Shown: positions 60,607 through 64,000 of the stretch, piece by piece
How the letters are laid out: every line of letters begins with the position of its first letter
How positions within the stretch are numbered: position 1 is the first letter of the stretch
NCBI GenBank assembly: GCA_963772225.1
Contig: CAVYWD010000010.1
Location: forward strand, 72,076 to 136,075
Length of the DNA stretch: 64,000 nucleotides
DNA from: CAVYWD01 sp963772225
GTDB lineage: Bacteria > Myxococcota > Myxococcia > Myxococcales > UBA5297
Direction: 5' to 3'
Translations under genes and position numbers: made by a program
Notes under the pieces: generated by a model
The model's input: the letters and a program-made list of their open reading frames with translations, nothing else
Databases searched by the model: none
Told to the model about the DNA's origin: nothing

Positions 60607-62517
60607 ATGCGCTTCGAGCCTCACATGCTCGCCCGCCAGGGCGTGCACCTCTTGCCGGTGCTCCACGGGAGCCTCGAGCTCGCGCAGCTCTGCGTGGCGG
60701 CCGTGCGCTCCCTCGCGCCCAAGGCCATCGCAGTCGAGCTCCCGCGCTCGCTCCAGGGCCCGCTCACGGCGGCGGTCGCGCGCCTCCCGCAAATCTCCGT
60801 GGTTCGCTCGTTCAACGCCCACCGAGAGCCTGTCTACCACCTCGTCGAGCCCGCCGACCCGCTCGTCGAGGCGGTCCGCATCGGGCTGCAGCAAGGCATT
60901 CCCGTCCACTTCGTCGACCTGGACCTCGACGACTACCCGGACCTCGACGAGCCGCTCCCCGACGGCTACGCCGTGGCGCGCATCGGGCACCGCGCCTACT
61001 ACGAGGCGTACCTCCAGAGCCCGTCGGCGCGCGCGCAGGCGCCCGAGGACGCCCGGCGCGAGGCAGCCATGGCCGCGCGCCTGACGGCGCTCTCCCTGCG
61101 CGCGTCGCCGGTCCTCTTCGTCTGCGGCATGGCCCACGCCGAGCGCGTCGCCGAGCAGATCGGCGCCTCGACGGCCGAGCCGCTCGACCGCGGGCACCGC
61201 GCCGCGACCCTCGTGAACCTCCACCCGGACTCCTGCCGCGAGGTCCTGAGCACCTGGGCCTATCTCGGCGCCGCCTACGAGCGCGCCCGGGCGCGAGAGC
61301 TGGGGGTCGAGCTGGCGCCGCCTTCGGCGCAGGTCCAAGGCTCGCGGGTCCTCAACCTGTTCGAGCGCGCCGCGCGCGAGGCGCCTCGGGAGGTTTCGCC
61401 CGGGCGCGGGGCCAGCGCTTCGCTGCCCGTCGACCGCCAGCGCGTGCTGCTGCACCTGTTCGCCGAGGCGGCGGCCCGCTACCACGCCACCACCGGCGAC
61501 GAGGTGAAGCCGTACCACCGCCGGGTGTGGCTCAAGTTCCTGCGCAACTGGGCGGTGCTGCGCGGCCGGCTGCAGCCCATCCTGTTCCAGATCGTCGTCG
61601 GCGCCCGGGCGACGGTGGACGACAACTTCGCCTACGAGCTCTTCCAGCTCGCCACCTTGTGGCCCTGGCAGAAGGAGCGCGCCGAGGTCCCCACCGAGCG
61701 CGTCTCGCTCGAGGACCTGCGCCGGAGCGCCGAGCTCGTCCGCTTCAGGCCGCGGCAGGTCACCCGGCGCCTGCGCGCCATGGCGGGGCGGCCCCGGCTC
61801 TCCGAGAAGGAGCTCCTGAAAGGCTTTCGGGACCCGTTCTCGCACTGCAGCTTCCCGCCCGAGGACATGGCGCTGGAGCGGTTCTCCACCTACGTGCAGA
61901 AGAAGGGCCGCGGCGTCCTCTCCGAGGACAACCGCCGGGTGGAGCCGTTCACCACGTCGCTCCTCGATGGCATCGACATGCGCGAGACCCTGCGCAACTG
62001 GCACCAGGGCAAGCTCTACGTCCAGGAGCTGCGCAAGGACCCGGGCGGCGTGGGCAGCGTGGTGGTCGTCTTCGACGACGAGTCCGACCGCTACCCCTGG
62101 CAGATCACTTGGCTCGGCGAGATGGAGGAGGAGGGCGACATGGCCCTTTACGCGACGCACCCCTTGGAGCAGGTGGTGGGCCCGGGCATCTGCCGGGCCG
62201 AGTACGGGGGCTTTCTGCTCAGCTATCCGCCGGGCCGCATGAGCGACGTCTGGTCCGACGAGGCGTTCGAGGCGGCGCGCACCCGCGCCGAGCGGCTGCT
62301 CATGGCGGGCATCGAGTACTGCGAGAAGAAGCTCGTGGCCTACGTCGCCAAGAAGCCGCCCCGGCCCGAGCTCAAGAGCCTGGCGGCGCGCTACGGCAAG
62401 AAGGTGGTCTACCTGCCCATCGGCCAATTCTCGCCCGACACGCTCAAGAAGCTGCGCGTCTTCCACGTGCTGTTCGGCAAGGACAAGCGGGAGATCGCCA
62501 AGGACTACATCTGGTAG
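60607..62517 (+). CDS. Large protein of unknown function, TraB/ChaN-like N-terminus, partner of MoxR
   Basis: 636 residues. Residues about 1-210 recall TraB/PrgY or ChaN-type proteins: GVHLLPVLHGSLELAQL with an early His and Glu, KAIAVELPRSL, VHFVDLDLDD and SPVLFVCGMAHAERVAEQIG. A middle helical region (about 290-420) has RRVWLKFLRNWAVLRGRLQP. The C-terminal part (about 430-636) includes DPFSHCSFPPEDMALERFST, GSVVVVFDDESDRYPWQITW, HPLEQVVGPGICRAEYGGFL and YLPIGQFSPDTLKKLRVFHV, which I cannot place. Tight neighbourhood with MoxR (87 bases) suggests a client or effector of the ATPase. Confidence 0.75.
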   Translation: MRFEPHMLARQGVHLLPVLHGSLELAQLCVAAVRSLAPKAIAVELPRSLQGPLTAAVARLPQISVVRSFNAHREPVYHLVEPADPLVEAVRIGLQQGIPVHFVDLDLDDYPDLDEPLPDGYAVARIGHRAYYEAYLQSPSARAQAPEDARREAAMAARLTALSLRASPVLFVCGMAHAERVAEQIGASTAEPLDRGHRAATLVNLHPDSCREVLSTWAYLGAAYERARARELGVELAPPSAQVQGSRVLNLFERAAREAPREVSPGRGASASLPVDRQRVLLHLFAEAAARYHATTGDEVKPYHRRVWLKFLRNWAVLRGRLQPILFQIVVGARATVDDNFAYELFQLATLWPWQKERAEVPTERVSLEDLRRSAELVRFRPRQVTRRLRAMAGRPRLSEKELLKGFRDPFSHCSFPPEDMALERFSTYVQKKGRGVLSEDNRRVEPFTTSLLDGIDMRETLRNWHQGKLYVQELRKDPGGVGSVVVVFDDESDRYPWQITWLGEMEEEGDMALYATHPLEQVVGPGICRAEYGGFLLSYPPGRMSDVWSDEAFEAARTRAERLLMAGIEYCEKKLVAYVAKKPPRPELKSLAARYGKKVVYLPIGQFSPDTLKKLRVFHVLFGKDKREIAKDYIW

Positions 62518-62599
62518 CGGCAGGCCCCCGGTCGGCCCAGGCCCGAGCCTCGGCAGGCTGCCTCGGGGATCCCGTTGCCCGCATCCTCGGCGGACGTGG

Positions 62600-62862
62600 T
62601 TTGCCGGACGGATACCGGTGTCGGGGCTCATCGGGTTCGTGGGGCTCATCGTGCCGCACCTGCTCCGGCTCTGGCTCGGCCCGGATCAGCGCCTGCCGGC
62701 CTCGGCCGCAGGCGGCGCGCTCTTCCTGATGCTGGCCGACCTCGCCGCGCGCCTCCTGTTCAAGCCGCTCGGAACCTCGGCGCTGGTGGGCGTACTCACC
62801 GCTCATCGGGAGGGTCAGTGTTCCGGTGGCTCTTGCGGCGGCCGGGGCGTAGGCTCGCGTGA
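62600..62862 (+). pseudogene. FecCD/BtuC-family ABC permease remnant
   Basis: Encodes only the C-terminal part: SGLIGFVGLIVPHLLRLWLG, ALFLMLADLAARLLFKPLG and ALVGVLTA, all hallmark FecCD sequence. Near 62805 the frame shifts, and the normal end VFRWLLRRPGRRLA continues one frame over to the TGA at 62860. No N-terminal half is present. A dead metal-chelate/cobalamin importer fragment. Confidence 0.85.
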
Positions 62863-63082
62863 CAGTCCGGGCCGGAGGTCCGAGTCGGGCAACTCTGCTC
62901 GGCCAGGTCCACGGGATGGCCCCTTGCCCCGACATCGCCCGTCGCTGCACGGCACAGCAGCGTCACGACATCATGAACGTCCGCGGCGTATCCGTCCGGC
63001 GACGGATACCCCGCGGCGAGGACAAAAGCAGGCAGAGCCAGCGTTGGCGCAAGAGGGCTCCTTGCGAGACCCTCAACGGTCG
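62863..63082. other. Gap between transporter remnant and edge genes
   Basis: 220 bases. No gene or repeat recognised; base composition becomes less GC-rich toward the right. Confidence 0.4.
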
Positions 63083-63409
63083 TCAAAGCGCGCATAGGCG
63101 AATAAGCGCGAGAGTAGCTCGGAAGGCAACGAAGCCAAACGCGACTGTCGAAACTCCCATCGCGATGTACACAAGCCGGAGCCGCCGCTCGACGCGCGGA
63201 GATGTCGCCTCGGCAAGGTAGGCAGATCGCATTGCGTGACGACCGATGCGCGATGCCGCGTACATGGTCAATACTCCCAATCCAGTGCCCATCAATATGC
63301 CAATCGCAAGTCTTGCGCCGCCGCCTCCTGCAAGTTGTTGTGCAGCCATGGCCGAAAAGAATACCGTAAATCCCGCAATGAGAACGAGCATATGCCACAG
63401 GCTGATCAT
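63083..63409 (-). CDS. Small membrane protein, possible immunity protein
   Basis: 108 residues from ATG 63409 (an upstream ATG at 63484 would add 25 polar residues). Three hydrophobic helices (about 4-24, 32-52, 75-100). Composition is clearly less GC-rich than the rest of the window. It is on the same strand, just downstream of the gene that runs off the right edge, in the position of an immunity gene for a polymorphic toxin (inference). Confidence 0.6.
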   Translation of the reverse strand: MISLWHMLVLIAGFTVFFSAMAAQQLAGGGGARLAIGILMGTGLGVLTMYAASRIGRHAMRSAYLAEATSPRVERRLRLVYIAMGVSTVAFGFVAFRATLALIRLCAL

Positions 63410-63635
63410 TGAGCTCTTGCTTCCGTTTGAGTGAACTGCCTGAGTATCACCGGCTGAATCTCGCAGATAGCCGCCACTGGGCAAGTCCTCCTGCCTGGCA
63501 CTCCTGGACTCAAAGGGCCTGGTTAACAGATCGGGCGCTTTCAGTCAGTCGCTCAATTTCGCTGGCGAGCTGCAGGCCGCGAACGCCACCTCCCCTTCGT
63601 GGCGTGGACACCCGGGGCCACTCGATTCGCTCTCG

Positions 63636-64000
63636 TTAGAACCCTCCGCCGCAGGAGCCGGTCGCAAGTGCGTTTGCGCCACCGCCGGCCCCTGCGGCTG
63701 TCGCCGCAGCGCTGCCTGGGTTAAGGCCGGTTCCCAACCTATCTCCAAATGACCCGAGGTTCGGATCGTAACCCTGTGCTGCATCTGATTTCATGCTCCA
63801 GGGAGGGCTTTCCATGCCGTTGTAAAGCTTTGCGGCCGCGCGCCCATTCACTCCGACGACGGCGCCGCCGACCGCTAAGCCTGCTTCATACGCAACCTTA
63901 TTCCAGTTCCCCGAGACTGTGTTCCAGATGCCATTGGCCAACAAATATCCTCCGCCGAGCCCGCCGGCAACAATGAGTGCGCCGCCCCTAACGCAATGGG
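63636..64000 (-). CDS. C-terminal end of a large protein, possibly an RHS-type polymorphic toxin tail (5' end outside window)
   Basis: 121 codons visible, open through the right edge with no start. Gly/Ala-rich with GGGYLLANGIWNTVSGNWNK, YEAGLAVGGAVVGVNGR, NGMESPPWSMKSDAAQGYDP, NLGSFGDRLGTGLNPGSAAA, and the end TGSCGGGF. This glycine-rich style with SPPWS and NPGSA resembles tails after RHS cores in Myxococcota (from memory). Lower GC than the window. Identity cannot be fixed without the rest of the gene. Confidence 0.45.
   Translation of the reverse strand, partial: HCVRGGALIVAGGLGGGYLLANGIWNTVSGNWNKVAYEAGLAVGGAVVGVNGRAAAKLYNGMESPPWSMKSDAAQGYDPNLGSFGDRLGTGLNPGSAAATAAGAGGGANALATGSCGGGF

Noticed and set aside
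62518..62650. Cobalamin riboswitch upstream of the BtuC-like fragment
   Set aside because: No B12-box-like sequence seen, and only the C-terminal end of the permease is present.
1..64000. CRISPR arrays, tRNA or rRNA genes
   Set aside because: No regularly spaced repeats and no T-loop GTTCGAxxC with tRNA-like stems, nor conserved rRNA stretches, were found by reading.

Overview
The window is a GC-rich (about two thirds or more G+C by eye), densely coded bacterial chromosome segment. It best fits Myxococcota or a close relative. The evidence is a GYF/DUF4388/J-domain/TPR protein, a Ser/Thr kinase with a PEGA-like tail, a caa3 oxidase paired with alternative complex III (ACIII), frequent GTG/TTG starts and many 4-bp stop/start overlaps. 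No rRNA, tRNA or CRISPR array was seen.

Layout. 1-2747: secreted YncE-like propeller/phosphoesterase, running off the left edge. 3076-6776: outer-membrane protein, J-domain protein, YhbY. 6787-11750 (minus): caa3 oxidase operon (SCO, CtaC, CtaD, CtaE, CtaF and a small membrane protein). 12058-13176: papain-like protease facing a chagasin-type inhibitor. 13435-16497: HEXXH membrane protein and a LytTR two-component pair whose kinase appears fused to a sugar transferase. 16738-19259: B12-type radical SAM enzyme and an unknown partner. 19418-25794: HIT protein, exported protein, and a transporter/aminotransferase/aldolase/kinase operon. 26037-33638: lipoprotein, Uma2, a three-gene nuclease/winged-helix/dual-ATPase operon that looks like an undescribed DNA-directed (possibly defence) system, and a geranylgeranyl-reductase-like flavoprotein. 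33868-40384: Ser/Thr kinase, YqhD, thioesterase, glycogen phosphorylase. 40421-48131: decayed accessory zone with gene remnants, a partial phosphorylase duplication, M16 and M50 peptidases and dispersed repeats. 48252-55707 (minus): ACIII genes actABCDEF. 55950-62517: PAP2 protein, Dtd, thioredoxin, a structured RNA/terminator region, transglutaminase-like protein, MoxR ATPase and a large unknown partner. 62600-64000: transporter remnant, then a less GC-rich possible toxin/immunity end.

Functionally, ACIII oxidises quinol and reduces cytochrome c, and the caa3 oxidase uses those electrons to reduce oxygen. These genes usually sit together; here both blocks are on the minus strand but about 36.5 kb apart, as if accessory DNA separated them. 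Four genes or remnants (near 16220, 23042, 47574, 62805) carry single frame shifts, which could be real decay or sequence errors. At least four small dispersed repeat families lie between genes.
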